DNA of 33,505 bases, taken from contig JANQMJ010000027.1 in NCBI GenBank assembly GCA_028280115.1, positions 1 through 33,505 of the forward strand, in the 5' to 3' direction. A program made the translations under genes and the position numbers. Below are positions 1 through 7,435 of the stretch, one piece after another. This DNA comes from Parvularculaceae bacterium (GTDB lineage: Bacteria; Pseudomonadota; Alphaproteobacteria; Caulobacterales; Parvularculaceae). Every line of letters begins with the position of its first letter. Position 1 is the stretch's first letter. The notes under the pieces were generated by a model, which had not been told where the DNA came from, did no database searches, and saw nothing but the letters and a program-made list of their open reading frames with translations.

Positions 1-216
1 TTTGGACCAGGAGGAAAGCGCAAGGAAGTGTGGCCACTTTCGAGCATTTCCGACGCCGTCCAAAGCGATTTTGGCCGAACCCCGGAGGGGCGCGGCGAAA
101 AACCGTCATTTTGGCGTCGGTCGGCCTCGAATATGGCCGGCATGTCCTTCGTCCTCCCTCCTGAAACTGACGATTTTTCGCCAGCGCGCGGACAAGCGGT
201 AAATGGAAACTACAGC

Positions 217-1599
217 CTAATTCGCGGCGTTTTCGTCGGAAACGACGAAGCAGGAAACGCCTTTGTCCTTGAGCCCGGCGCAGGCCAGGGCGGCCTCGAT
301 TTCGGAGAGCTTGCGGAAGCGGGCCCGGTAAAGCGTCGTGCCGTCGTCGCGCGCGACCGGCAGGACGGCGCGGGCGCGATCGACCATGGCCGCCTTGTGC
401 GCGGCGCTTTCAAGTTCCTGCTGGGCGAGGGGCTTGGAGGAATAGGCGCCGATCTGCACGGCCCAGGCGAATTCATCGAGCGCTTCACGGTCGCCTTGTC
501 CGACAAATCCTTCAACGCTTGCCAGCGAGGCGATGCGCGCATGTTCGAAGGCGTTGAAGTCGTCGGAATCGGCCGCGGCGATGAGCGCGCCGAGTTCGTC
601 CGGCGCTTCAGGGCTCGAAACATTCGGCTCCATCAGCGAAGCGGCGGCGGCGAGTTCCTCGCGCAGGGCGTTGTTTCCGGCGATGGTGGGCGGGGCGGCT
701 TGCTGTTCGGCCAGGCGCGCCAGCCGGGTCGGCTTGACCCGCGGGGAGGGCTTTTTGCGGTGAAGCGCTGCGATCAGGGTGGGTTTCTTGGCGATGTCGG
801 CGAACGCGGCGTCGAGGATCTGCCGCATGTGACGGTCGCGGGTGTAGGACGAGCGCCCGCCCAGAACGATGCCGATCAGGCGGTCGCCGTTCTTCTCCGC
901 GGTGGTGGCCAGATTGAAACCCGACCGCCGCGTATAGCCGGTCTTGATCCCGTCGGCGCCCTGATAGGTTTTCACCAGCGCATTATGGGTCGAATAGGTC
1001 TTGCCTTTCCAGGCGAAGCTCTTGGCGGCGAAATAATCGAAATATTGCGGAAAGTCCTGAGCGACCCGCCGGGCCAGCACCGCCATGTCCCTGGCGGTCG
1101 TGACCTGTTTTGTATTGGGCAGCCCCGAGGCGTTGCGGAACGTGGTTCGGCGCATGCCCATGGCGCGCGCCTTGGCCGTCATCTTTTGGGCGAAACGCCA
1201 TTCCGAACCGGCGAGTTCTTCGGCGACGACGACGGCGACGTCATTGGCTGATTTGATCACCAGGGCCTTGATCGCGGTTTCCACGTCGATGGTCCCGCCT
1301 GACCTCAGGCCCAGCTTTGACGGCGGCTGGCCGGCGGCCCGGGCCGATATGGTCAGCTTGGAGCTCAGCGTCAGCTTGCCTGTCTCCAGCTCCTCGAACA
1401 GGAGGTAGAGGGTCATCATCTTGGTCAAGGACGCCGGATAGCGCCGCGCCGTACTGTAGCGGTCGAACAGAATGTCGCCGGAATCGGCGTGCACCACGAA
1501 GGCGGCGTATTTTGAATTGGCGCGCGCCGACGCGTTAAAACCGCCCAGAAAAACGAGCGCTAAAGCCAGTGCGACAACGCAACGAATGAACCAGCCCAT
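217..1599 (-). CDS. D-alanyl-D-alanine carboxypeptidase with C-terminal SPOR domain
   Basis: A 460-residue penicillin-binding protein of the DacA/DacF (peptidase S11) family, which trims the terminal D-Ala from peptidoglycan pentapeptides in the periplasm. Residues 1-27 form a signal peptide (hydrophobic stretch 8-20, cleavage probably after ASARA). All three active-site motifs are present: S57-L-T-K60, S117-A-N119 and K219-T-G221. After a linker rich in Ala, Pro and acidic residues (about 280-375), residues 378-455 look like a SPOR domain (FAWAVQIGAYSS start), a fold that binds denuded septal glycan, so division-site targeting is inferred. The frame is open upstream to 1803, but ATG at 1599 is chosen because the signal peptide starts there and GGCGAGG lies upstream. 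It is transcribed divergently from the phasin gene. Family is certain; the exact paralogue name (dacA, dacC, dacF) is not. Confidence 0.93.
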   Translation of the reverse strand: MGWFIRCVVALALALVFLGGFNASARANSKYAAFVVHADSGDILFDRYSTARRYPASLTKMMTLYLLFEELETGKLTLSSKLTISARAAGQPPSKLGLRSGGTIDVETAIKALVIKSANDVAVVVAEELAGSEWRFAQKMTAKARAMGMRRTTFRNASGLPNTKQVTTARDMAVLARRVAQDFPQYFDYFAAKSFAWKGKTYSTHNALVKTYQGADGIKTGYTRRSGFNLATTAEKNGDRLIGIVLGGRSSYTRDRHMRQILDAAFADIAKKPTLIAALHRKKPSPRVKPTRLARLAEQQAAPPTIAGNNALREELAAAASLMEPNVSSPEAPDELGALIAAADSDDFNAFEHARIASLASVEGFVGQGDREALDEFAWAVQIGAYSSKPLAQQELESAAHKAAMVDRARAVLPVARDDGTTLYRARFRKLSEIEAALACAGLKDKGVSCFVVSDENAAN

Positions 1600-1839
1600 T
1601 GAGCGAGCCTCGCCTATCCCAATCCAATACACAATATCTCTAGAGGCGCCGCCCCTGAAAATCCGGTTCTCGCCGGCCTTTTTTCGCCGCCCCCGTCCTT
1701 TTTGGCGCAGCGCAACAGCCAGCAATCCCCGTGCCGCCGCCCTCAGCAGCCAGGCAATCATCAGCCAGCGCGGTAAATGGAGGGTTAACGAAGCATTTAC
1801 CAATTGCGCCGATGTAATTTGTGCGCCGCAACAATTTCC

Positions 1840-1868
1840 TTGACACCCATGGGGGGCGAACTTATGTT
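1840..1868 (+). promoter_or_regulatory. Sigma-70-type promoter of the phasin gene
   Basis: TTGACA at 1840-1845 and TATGTT at 1863-1868 are separated by exactly 17 bp, a near-consensus housekeeping promoter pointing at the phasin gene, whose ATG is at 1951. Initiation near 1875 would give a leader of about 75 nt containing the palindrome at 1892-1909. Confidence 0.7.
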
Positions 1869-1879
1869 GCAGTGCACAA
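1867..1879. promoter_or_regulatory. PhaR-like operator candidate (TGCA-N-TGCA)
   Basis: TGCAGTGCA at 1868-1876, inside TTGCAGTGCACAA, is a symmetric pair of TGCA boxes that overlaps the end of the -10 element. Alphaproteobacterial PhaR repressors bind TGC/GCA-rich sites in front of phasin genes and leave when PHA granules appear. The position suits repression by promoter occlusion. Assignment to PhaR is inference; no phaR gene is in the window. Confidence 0.5.
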
Positions 1880-1891
1880 GATGCGATTATG

Positions 1892-1909
1892 ACAAAAGAA
1901 ATCTTTTGT
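1892..1909. promoter_or_regulatory. Perfect palindrome in phasin leader
   Basis: ACAAAAGA-AA-TCTTTTGT is an 8-bp perfect inverted repeat with a 2-bp centre, placed in the presumed 5' leader of the phasin gene about 40 bp before its start. It could be a second operator or an RNA hairpin; the tiny loop favours a DNA-binding site. No regulator is identified. Confidence 0.4.
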
Positions 1910-1950
1910 TTTCAATGAGTTAAAGATAAGCGCCACAGGGAGTCAAGATC

Positions 1951-2415
1951 ATGGCCAACGCGACAACGACCAAGAAAACCACCAAAAGCGCGTCGGATAA
2001 GACAAGCTTTGAAAGCCTGAACGGCTTCGGCCCCGAATCCTTCAAAGAAGGCTATGAGAAACTGGCCGAAAGCGTCTCGAGCGTCGCCGAGTTCCAAAAG
2101 GGATCGCTGGAAGCCGTGATGGCCAGCGCCGGGGCCTTCGCCAAGGGCTTTGAAAAGCTTGCCAACGAGCAAACCGCGTTTCTCAAAGCCGCCTATGAGG
2201 ACAGTGTTGCGACTGCGAAAGCCGCCTCGGCCTCGAAAAGCGTGCAGGAAGCGATCGAGATCAATTCCGAGTTCGTCCGCGAGACGATGGAAAAAAATCT
2301 CGGCCAGATCAACAAAGTCGCCGATATGTGGATCGAAACCGCCAAAAATTCGGCTGAGCCGCTGACCGAGCGGTACAGCGAGATGGTCGGGAAGATCCAA
2401 GCCTATCGCCCGTAA
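1951..2415 (+). CDS. Phasin family protein
   Basis: A 154-residue phasin, an amphipathic helical protein that coats polyhydroxyalkanoate granules and limits their coalescence. The N-terminal 20 residues are Thr/Lys-rich and probably disordered. The rest is almost entirely helix-forming, with the family-typical pattern (FKEGYEKLAE, then FQKGSLEAVMASA, then the TAKAAS and SVQEAIEINSEF segments). GGGAG at 1939-1943 is a good ribosome binding site ahead of ATG 1951. It is a single-gene unit: its own promoter lies upstream and a strong terminator follows 44 bp after the stop. No PHA synthase is in the window, so polymer storage is inferred from the family only. Confidence 0.9.
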   Translation: MANATTTKKTTKSASDKTSFESLNGFGPESFKEGYEKLAESVSSVAEFQKGSLEAVMASAGAFAKGFEKLANEQTAFLKAAYEDSVATAKAASASKSVQEAIEINSEFVRETMEKNLGQINKVADMWIETAKNSAEPLTERYSEMVGKIQAYRP

Positions 2416-2459
2416 TTTGGTACGAGTATTGTAGCGTTTTCAATATGTTGCGTAGTAAG

Positions 2460-2489
2460 GGCCCGGCGGAACGCCGGGCCTTTTCGTTT
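2460..2489 (+). terminator. Rho-independent terminator of phasin gene
   Basis: A perfect 9-bp GC stem (GGCCCGGCG, GAA loop, CGCCGGGCC; 2460-2480) is followed directly by TTTTCGTTT. It ends the phasin transcript and isolates it from clpS. Confidence 0.88.
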
Positions 2490-2620
2490 GCGGGGCGCTG
2501 TGGTGAAAACTCGGTTTGCGTCTTTTCAACGAAATGCGTTTACCTATGTAAGAGACGGCGGCGCAACGCTGCGCTGCGGCAAAGCCAGACCAGACGAACC
2601 CAGACCAGACGAACGAAGCC

Positions 2621-2956
2621 ATGTCAGACGATCACGATCACGACCACGATCAAAGCCCGGGCCACGGGGTCGGCGTCGTCTCGAAAACCGCGCCCAAGAC
2701 CAAGCGGCCGTCGCTTTACAAAGTGCTCCTGTTAAACGACGATTACACGCCGCAAGAATTTGTCGTGTGGCTGCTTCAGGCGATCTTCAAGAAGGACGCC
2801 GAGGATGCGGTGCGGATCATGCTGCATGTTCACAATAACGGCGTCGGCGTGTGCGGTGTTTACACCTACGAAGTCGCCGAAACCAAAGTGGCGCAGGTGA
2901 TGGAATTGTCGCGCCGTAATCAGCACCCGCTGCAATGTACGATGGAACGGGAGTAA
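2621..2956 (+). CDS. clpS: ATP-dependent Clp protease adaptor ClpS
   Basis: A 111-residue ClpS, the N-recognin that delivers N-degron substrates to ClpAP. The disordered N-terminal extension (1-30) is Asp/His-rich and is followed by the core with the conserved [20 protein letters not shown] stretch, whose NDD-T residues line the N-degron pocket. Further conserved segments are [21 protein letters not shown] and the C-terminal [10 protein letters not shown], the last matching the conserved ClpA-facing end. The stop codon is three bases before the clpA start, so translation is probably coupled. Length and order are typical of alphaproteobacteria. The His/Asp-rich start (HDHDHD) might bind metal, but that is a guess. 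Confidence 0.96.
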   Translation: MSDDHDHDHDQSPGHGVGVVSKTAPKTKRPSLYKVLLLNDDYTPQEFVVWLLQAIFKKDAEDAVRIMLHVHNNGVGVCGVYTYEVAETKVAQVMELSRRNQHPLQCTMERE

Positions 2957-2959
2957 TCA

Positions 2960-5284
2960 GTGGCGTCTTTCAGTCGGAGTCTTGATGAAGCGCTGCATCG
3001 CGCGATCGCCTTGGCGACGGAGCGCGATCATGAGTTGGCCACTCTTGAACATTTGCTTCTGGCGCTGACCGACGACCGCGATGCGGCCGCCGTCATGCGC
3101 GCCTGCAATGTGGATATCGAACTTCTGCGCCGCCAGCTTTACGAATTCATCGAGAACGAACTCACCAATCTGACCCTGGAAAACGACGAACAGGCCAAAC
3201 CGACCGCGAGCTTTCAGCGGGTGATCCAACGCGCGGTCATCCATGTGCAGTCGTCGGGCAGGGAAGAGGTGACGGGCGCCAACGTCTTGGTGGCGCTGTT
3301 CGCCGAACGCGAATCCCACGCCGCGCATTTCCTCCAGGCCCAGGAGATGACGCGTTTCGATGCGGTCAATTACATTTCCCACGGGCTCGCCAAACGGCCC
3401 GGCGACAGCCAGCCGCGCGCCCCCCGCGGCGCCGCGGAAGAGGGCGATCAGCCCGGCGCCAAGACCAGCGCGCTCGAAGCCTATTGCGTCGATCTCAACG
3501 CCAAGGCCCGGTTGGGCAAGATCGATCCCCTGATCGGCCGCCAGGCTGAAGTCGAGCGCTCGATCCAGGTCTTGTGCCGGCGGCGCAAGAACAACCCGCT
3601 GCTGGTGGGCGATCCCGGCGTCGGCAAGACCGCCATTGCCGAAGGCCTGGCGCGCAAGATCGTCGACGAGGACGTGCCCGAAGTGCTCGCCGAGGCGACG
3701 ATTTACGCCCTCGATATGGGCGCCCTGCTGGCGGGCACGCGCTATCGCGGTGATTTCGAAGAACGCATCAAGGCGGTTTTGAAAGAACTCGAAGAACACG
3801 AAGACGCGATCTTGTTCATCGACGAGATCCACACCGTCGTCGGTGCCGGGGCGACCTCCGGCGGCGCGATGGACGCCTCGAACCTGTTAAAACCGGCGCT
3901 GCAGTCCGGCGCCCTGCGCTGCATGGGATCGACGACCTACAAGGAATACCGTCAGCATTTCGAAAAGGACCGGGCGCTCGCCCGCCGCTTCCAGAAGATC
4001 GACGTGGTTGAGCCGTCCAAGGACGACACGGTGAAGATCCTCGACGGCCTGAAGCCCTATTTCGAAAAGCACCACAAAGTCGCCTATACGGAAGAAGCAA
4101 TCCGGGCCGCAGCGGATCTGTCGTCGAAATATATGACCGACCGCAAGCTGCCCGACAAAGCGATCGACGTGATCGACGAGGCCGGGGCGCGCCAGATGCT
4201 CTACCCCGCCGATCAGCGCAAAACCGTCATCGACACCGAAGAGATCGAGGAAGTCGTCGCCAAGATGGCGCGCATTCCGCCGAAATCGGTTTCCAAAAGC
4301 GATACGGAACGGCTGCAAAAGCTCGGCCGGGACCTGCGCCGGGTCGTGTTCGGCCAGGACGATGCCATCGATCAGCTCGCCGCGGCGATCAAGCTTTCCC
4401 GGGCGGGTCTGCGCGAGCCCGACAAGCCGATCGGCTCCTATCTCTTCGCCGGTCCGACCGGCGTCGGCAAGACGGAAGTCGCCAAACAACTCGGTCTTGT
4501 CATGGGCGTCGAGCTCATCCGTTTCGATATGTCCGAATATATGGAGCGCCACACGGTGTCCCGCCTGATCGGCGCGCCGCCGGGCTATGTGGGCTTCGAC
4601 CAGGGCGGCCTGTTGACCGACGCCGTGGACCAGCATCCCCATGCGGTGTTGCTGCTCGACGAAATCGAAAAGGCCCATCCGGAGATCTTCAACATTCTCC
4701 TGCAGGTGATGGACAATGGCCAGCTCACCGACACCAACGGCCGCAAGGTCGATTTCCGCAACGTCATCATCATCATGACCACCAATGCGGGGTCCGCGGA
4801 TGCGGCCAGGTTCGCGATCGGCTTTGCCGGCGGCAAGAAGACCGGCGAGACCGACGAGGCGATCAAGCGGATGTTCACGCCGGAGTTTCGCAACCGGCTC
4901 GACGCCGTCATCCACTTCGCCGGACTGTCCTCGGCGATCGTCAACCGCATTGTCGAGAAATTCGTGCTTCAACTCGAAGCGCAACTGGCCGATCGCGGCG
5001 TTACGTTCGAACTTTCCGAACAGGCGACCCGCTGGCTCGCGGAAAAGGGCTTTGACGACGAAATGGGCGCGCGGCCCCTGGCGCGCACCATCCAGGAACA
5101 TGTCAAGAAGCCCATCGCCGATGAAATCCTCTTCGGCAGCCTCAAGAACGGCGGCGTCGTCAAGGTGCTGACCGATCCGGAAGACAAGTCAAAGCTCGCC
5201 TTCGAGTTCATTCCCGATGAAAAAGGGCCGGCCAAACCGAAAGACGGCGGCGACGGCTCCAACGTGCCGGCGCTGGTGGAATAG
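2960..5284 (+). CDS. clpA: ATP-dependent Clp protease ATP-binding subunit ClpA
   Basis: A 774-residue Hsp100 unfoldase that feeds substrates to ClpP. The start is GTG at 2960, with GGAACGGGA upstream inside the end of clpS. Domains: double Clp-N (about 1-145, ClpS docking); AAA+ D1 with Walker A GDPGVGKT (217-224) and Walker B ILFIDE (284-289); and D2 with Walker A GPTGVGKT (498-505), pore loop GYVG (542-545) and Walker B LLLDE. The ClpP-binding loop is IGF at 620-622 instead of the IGL of E. coli ClpA. There is no ClpB-type middle coiled coil, which together with the clpS neighbour separates it from ClpB and ClpC. The C-terminal 40 residues are charged and Gly/Lys-rich. Confidence 0.97.
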   Translation: MASFSRSLDEALHRAIALATERDHELATLEHLLLALTDDRDAAAVMRACNVDIELLRRQLYEFIENELTNLTLENDEQAKPTASFQRVIQRAVIHVQSSGREEVTGANVLVALFAERESHAAHFLQAQEMTRFDAVNYISHGLAKRPGDSQPRAPRGAAEEGDQPGAKTSALEAYCVDLNAKARLGKIDPLIGRQAEVERSIQVLCRRRKNNPLLVGDPGVGKTAIAEGLARKIVDEDVPEVLAEATIYALDMGALLAGTRYRGDFEERIKAVLKELEEHEDAILFIDEIHTVVGAGATSGGAMDASNLLKPALQSGALRCMGSTTYKEYRQHFEKDRALARRFQKIDVVEPSKDDTVKILDGLKPYFEKHHKVAYTEEAIRAAADLSSKYMTDRKLPDKAIDVIDEAGARQMLYPADQRKTVIDTEEIEEVVAKMARIPPKSVSKSDTERLQKLGRDLRRVVFGQDDAIDQLAAAIKLSRAGLREPDKPIGSYLFAGPTGVGKTEVAKQLGLVMGVELIRFDMSEYMERHTVSRLIGAPPGYVGFDQGGLLTDAVDQHPHAVLLLDEIEKAHPEIFNILLQVMDNGQLTDTNGRKVDFRNVIIIMTTNAGSADAARFAIGFAGGKKTGETDEAIKRMFTPEFRNRLDAVIHFAGLSSAIVNRIVEKFVLQLEAQLADRGVTFELSEQATRWLAEKGFDDEMGARPLARTIQEHVKKPIADEILFGSLKNGGVVKVLTDPEDKSKLAFEFIPDEKGPAKPKDGGDGSNVPALVE

Positions 5285-5290
5285 CGGCTT

Positions 5291-5318
5291 CGGATTAGAT
5301 CATCGGACGATTAATCCG
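5291..5318. repeat. Hairpin downstream of clpA
   Basis: CGGATTA (5291-5297) and TAATCCG (5312-5318) form a 7-bp perfect stem with a 14-nt loop just after the clpA stop. There is no T tract, so it is at best a weak terminator or an RNA 3'-end stabiliser. Confidence 0.4.
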
Positions 5319-5343
5319 CATCGCAAAATTCTCTTGTCCGATG

Positions 5344-5418
5344 TCCCCGACGAAAGTCGGGGTCCAGAAGAAAAGAAAGGGCAATTCTAAATATTCTGGA
5401 TCCCGGCTTTCGCCGGGA
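5344..5418. repeat. REP-like inverted hairpin pair
   Basis: Two related arms face each other: 5344-5369 (CCCCGAC-GAAA-GTCGGGG then TCCAGAA) and 5394-5418 (TTCTGGAT then CCCGGC-TTTC-GCCGGG). Each arm folds alone, and the arms are near-complements of each other. This is the layout of paired REP units (BIME-like). A second pair with the same GGGxxTCCAG boundary lies at 23617-23718, suggesting a dispersed chromosomal family. Confidence 0.75.
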
Positions 5419-5493
5419 AAAACGGGAAAGAGATGTTTCAATTCGGATTATACGCTGGGCGCTCTAATCGCCTGATGCACTAGTCAGGCGCGC

Positions 5494-5691
5494 TTACTCG
5501 GAAAGCGCGTCGCTCACCGCATTGAAGTTTTGCTGATTGCTTTGCGAAACCAGCGTGACGCTGCCGATGATCGCGATGCCGATCAACGCGGCCATGAGCG
5601 CATATTCCATCGCGCTCGAACCGTTCTCGTCGGTCAAAAAACGATGTATCCAGCCTTGCGGTTGTTTCCGGTTCATGACGGCACATTTCAT
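5494..5691 (-). CDS. Flp family type IVb pilin
   Basis: A 65-residue Flp/Fap pilin, the major subunit of Tad pili. The class IVb prepilin motif is clear: a charged leader ending in ENG at residue 24, then SSAMEYALMAALIGIAI, with the invariant Glu and Tyr at mature positions +5 and +6 and one hydrophobic helix of about 20 residues. The mature protein would be 41 residues, a normal Flp size. ATG at 5691 is used; a second ATG at 5676 is possible, and neither has a strong ribosome binding site. It lies 139 bp downstream of, and in the same direction as, the larger Flp-like gene. No prepilin peptidase or Tad secretion gene is in the window. Confidence 0.88.
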   Translation of the reverse strand: MKCAVMNRKQPQGWIHRFLTDENGSSAMEYALMAALIGIAIIGSVTLVSQSNQQNFNAVSDALSE

Positions 5692-5830
5692 TTGCGACGC
5701 GCGCCGGCGCCAGGGTCATCCAATCCGATTGTCGCAATGATTGGTGGTTTTTTCGTTAATGAAGCGTGCAAAACGCTCGGTATATGCGCCGGTTCAATTC
5801 GGCCCGACGAACCGTGAAGCGGCGCCGGTA

Positions 5831-6511
5831 TCAGTCGTTATCTTTATCCTTATCCTTCTTTTTATTCTTCTTCTTGTTTTTCTTTTTGTTCTTCTTGTTA
5901 TTTTTGTTGACGGTCGTGCTGCTGTTATTGTTGTTGTTCGAACTGCTGCCGCCGCCGCCGCTATTGTTGTTTCCGTTCGGATCGGCGACCTTGAGGTTAT
6001 TGGTCAGCTGCGAAAGATTCTTGTTGGGCTTCAGTGCGCCGATGGCGGCGCTGGTGGATCCGCTGCTAGAGCTGCCGGATCCGCCGCCGGACGAAGACCC
6101 GCCGCTGCTCGATGACGACCCGCTTGATGCGCCGGTCGATCCGTTTTTGGCGAGTTTGTTGCCTTTTGAGCCGCTGTTGAGGCCCGAGGACAATCCGCCG
6201 CCGGAAGACCCGCCGCTGCTTGATCCGCCGCCAGACGATCCCCCGCTGGACCCGCTGCTTGAGGCGCCGCCCGAAGAGCCCCCTGAGGAACCGCCCGACG
6301 ATCCGCCGCTGGCGCCGCCGAGATTGTGCGCTTCCTTGAAGGACTCATCGACATCGTAGAATTTTGTCTGTGCGGTCTCGCCGGTCACGACAATGGCGGC
6401 GTAGATCGAAATCGCGATCAGCGTGCTGATCAAGGCGTATTCGAGCGCGACGGCGCCGGATTGATCGGCGCGTAATTCGTGAAGCTTCTTATTCTTGCGC
6501 GTAAAGAACAT
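5831..6511 (-). CDS. Flp-type prepilin with long Gly/Ser-rich and Lys/Asn-rich tail
   Basis: A 226-residue protein in three parts. Residues 1-60 are a convincing class IVb prepilin: a basic leader ending in DQSG at residue 19, then AVALEYALIST, with Glu24 at mature +5 and Tyr25 at +6, and a hydrophobic helix to about residue 43. Residues 65-157 are almost only Gly and Ser (repeating SSGG units) with little else. Residues 158-226 are Asn-rich and then a Lys/Asn/Asp tail ending in KDKDKDND. Normal Flp pilins stop where the Gly/Ser part begins. ATG at 6511 is chosen because GGAAG lies 8 bp upstream; the longer frame to 6577 would start at TTG and push the leader out of place. It is likely processed and exported like a pilin; the role of the tail is unknown. 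Confidence 0.8.
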   Translation of the reverse strand: MFFTRKNKKLHELRADQSGAVALEYALISTLIAISIYAAIVVTGETAQTKFYDVDESFKEAHNLGGASGGSSGGSSGGSSGGASSSGSSGGSSGGGSSSGGSSGGGLSSGLNSGSKGNKLAKNGSTGASSGSSSSSGGSSSGGGSGSSSSGSTSAAIGALKPNKNLSQLTNNLKVADPNGNNNSGGGGSSSNNNNNSSTTVNKNNKKNKKKNKKKNKKKDKDKDND

Positions 6512-6770
6512 GCCTGCAGCTTCCAATACCACTGCGAGACGCAACCGCCTCAGATTGCGGACATTTATCTTCGGCAAAGGTGACTCTTTCGTTAAGAAAG
6601 ATAAAATGTTCCAAAACGAGTTAACTGCTCCTTCCTGTACGGAAGAAAAATTTTCTCATTTCCAATTGAAAAAAATAGTATTCTGTACACGTCTTAAAGT
6701 GAATCGCGCTTAAGCTTAACGCCGCTTTATCTTTACGGCGTCGGCGCGACAGACTGACGCGGGGCGCGCT
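6512..6770. other. AT-rich region upstream of pilin gene
   Basis: This 259-bp gap is clearly richer in A and T than its surroundings, especially 6585-6715, with several TTAA words (for example in GAGTTAACTG and CTTAAGCTTAAC). It must contain the pilin promoter on the minus strand, but no single -35/-10 pair is convincing. The last 50 bp, next to the HIT gene stop, hold GCGC-rich inverted sequence and no gene. Confidence 0.45.
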
Positions 6771-7205
6771 TTAAAGCGCGCTGCGGATTTTCTCGGCGGT
6801 TTTTTCCAGCAGCGCCGCATCGGCGGGCGATCCGCCGGCATGACCGCCCAGCGCCCGGCCGTCATAGACGGGAATGATGTGAAAATGGAGGTGGTAGACG
6901 GTCTGGCCCGCCGGCGCGCCGTTGAACTGGGCGATGCGCACGCCGTCGGGTTTAAGACCGTCTCTGACGGCGGCGCCGACCTTTTGCACGGCGGCGATCA
7001 GGGCGGCAAGGCTCTCCCCGTCGACATCGAAAAGGTTGATCGCCGTTGCGGTCTTGTGGATCGCCAGGCAATGGCCCTCGCTTTGGGGAAAGACGTCCAT
7101 GAAGGCGAGCACGGCGTCGGTTTCGTAGAGCTTTACGCTGGGCATCTCGCCGCGAATGATTTTCGCAAAGATGTTGTCCGCGTCGTAAGTCGCATGAAGG
7201 GTCAT
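6771..7205 (-). CDS. HIT family nucleotide hydrolase
   Basis: A 144-residue histidine-triad protein of the HinT/Fhit branch, soluble enzymes that cleave nucleoside phosphoramidates or dinucleotides. The active-site motif is H105-L-H107-F-H109 followed by IIPV. The N-terminal IFAKIIRGEMPSVKLYETD and the segment AFMDVFPQSEGHCLAIHK are typical of HinT-like proteins. The start ATG overlaps the stop of the upstream DUF2007 gene by four bases, so translation is coupled. It is the last gene of a four-gene minus-strand operon. True substrate unknown. Confidence 0.93.
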   Translation of the reverse strand: MTLHATYDADNIFAKIIRGEMPSVKLYETDAVLAFMDVFPQSEGHCLAIHKTATAINLFDVDGESLAALIAAVQKVGAAVRDGLKPDGVRIAQFNGAPAGQTVYHLHFHIIPVYDGRALGGHAGGSPADAALLEKTAEKIRSAL

Positions 7206-7435
7206 AAAACGTCCTCGTCGTCGATCGCCGTCGCCCCGGTCTGGGCGTTGTTGAGGAGCGTTAGGGCTTCGGCTTCCTGCTCGTCGGGCACGGCGATGCG
7301 CACGCCGCCCGGAAGCACCGGCAACACGGAGTTGATCGCGCCGTCGAGCAGTTCGGCGTCGATGTCGTGGGCGTTGAGGAAACCGACGATGATGTTGGCT
7401 TCCTGCTGGTTTCGGGTGCGTTTGATGACTTTCAT
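7202..7435 (-). CDS. DUF2007 domain protein
   Basis: A 77-residue acidic protein matching the DUF2007 pattern: KVIKRTRNQQEANIIVGFLNAHDIDAELLDG, then VRIAVPDEQEAEALTLL, an alpha-beta fold related to PII-like and ACT-like regulatory domains. It is often called a putative signal-transducing protein, but no function is established. It overlaps both neighbours by about four bases, which makes it a fixed part of the ridA-like/GNAT/DUF2007/HIT unit. Confidence 0.85.
   Translation of the reverse strand: MKVIKRTRNQQEANIIVGFLNAHDIDAELLDGAINSVLPVLPGGVRIAVPDEQEAEALTLLNNAQTGATAIDDEDVL

Larger units (their letters stand above)
1600..1950. other. Divergent intergenic region between dac-type gene and phasin
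   Basis: This 351-bp stretch holds no supportable gene. It contains the phasin promoter and operator-like palindromes (listed separately) and, at 1785-1799, TTAA-N7-TTTA, one mismatch from the CtrA consensus TTAA-N7-TTAA, on the side that would serve the carboxypeptidase. The CtrA-like match is weak evidence on its own. Confidence 0.5.

Noticed and set aside
1..216. Possible gene end before the carboxypeptidase
   Set aside because: Short frames only, with no family resemblance and no ribosome binding site.
28..1251. 407-residue plus-strand open frame
   Set aside because: It lies antisense to the D,D-carboxypeptidase gene, whose motifs are clear; GC-rich DNA leaves long mirror frames.
2957..5101. 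Long minus-strand open frames across clpA
   Set aside because: Mirror frames of a gene with unmistakable Walker motifs; composition is that of reverse-complement artefacts.
6054..6320. CRISPR-like short repeats
   Set aside because: The repeats are SSGG codons in a coding frame with no constant spacer length and no cas genes.
5766..6359. Plus-strand frame with Leu/Phe-rich then Pro-rich sequence
   Set aside because: It is the complement of the Gly/Ser and Lys-rich pilin tail; the other strand has a leader, a pilin motif and a ribosome binding site.
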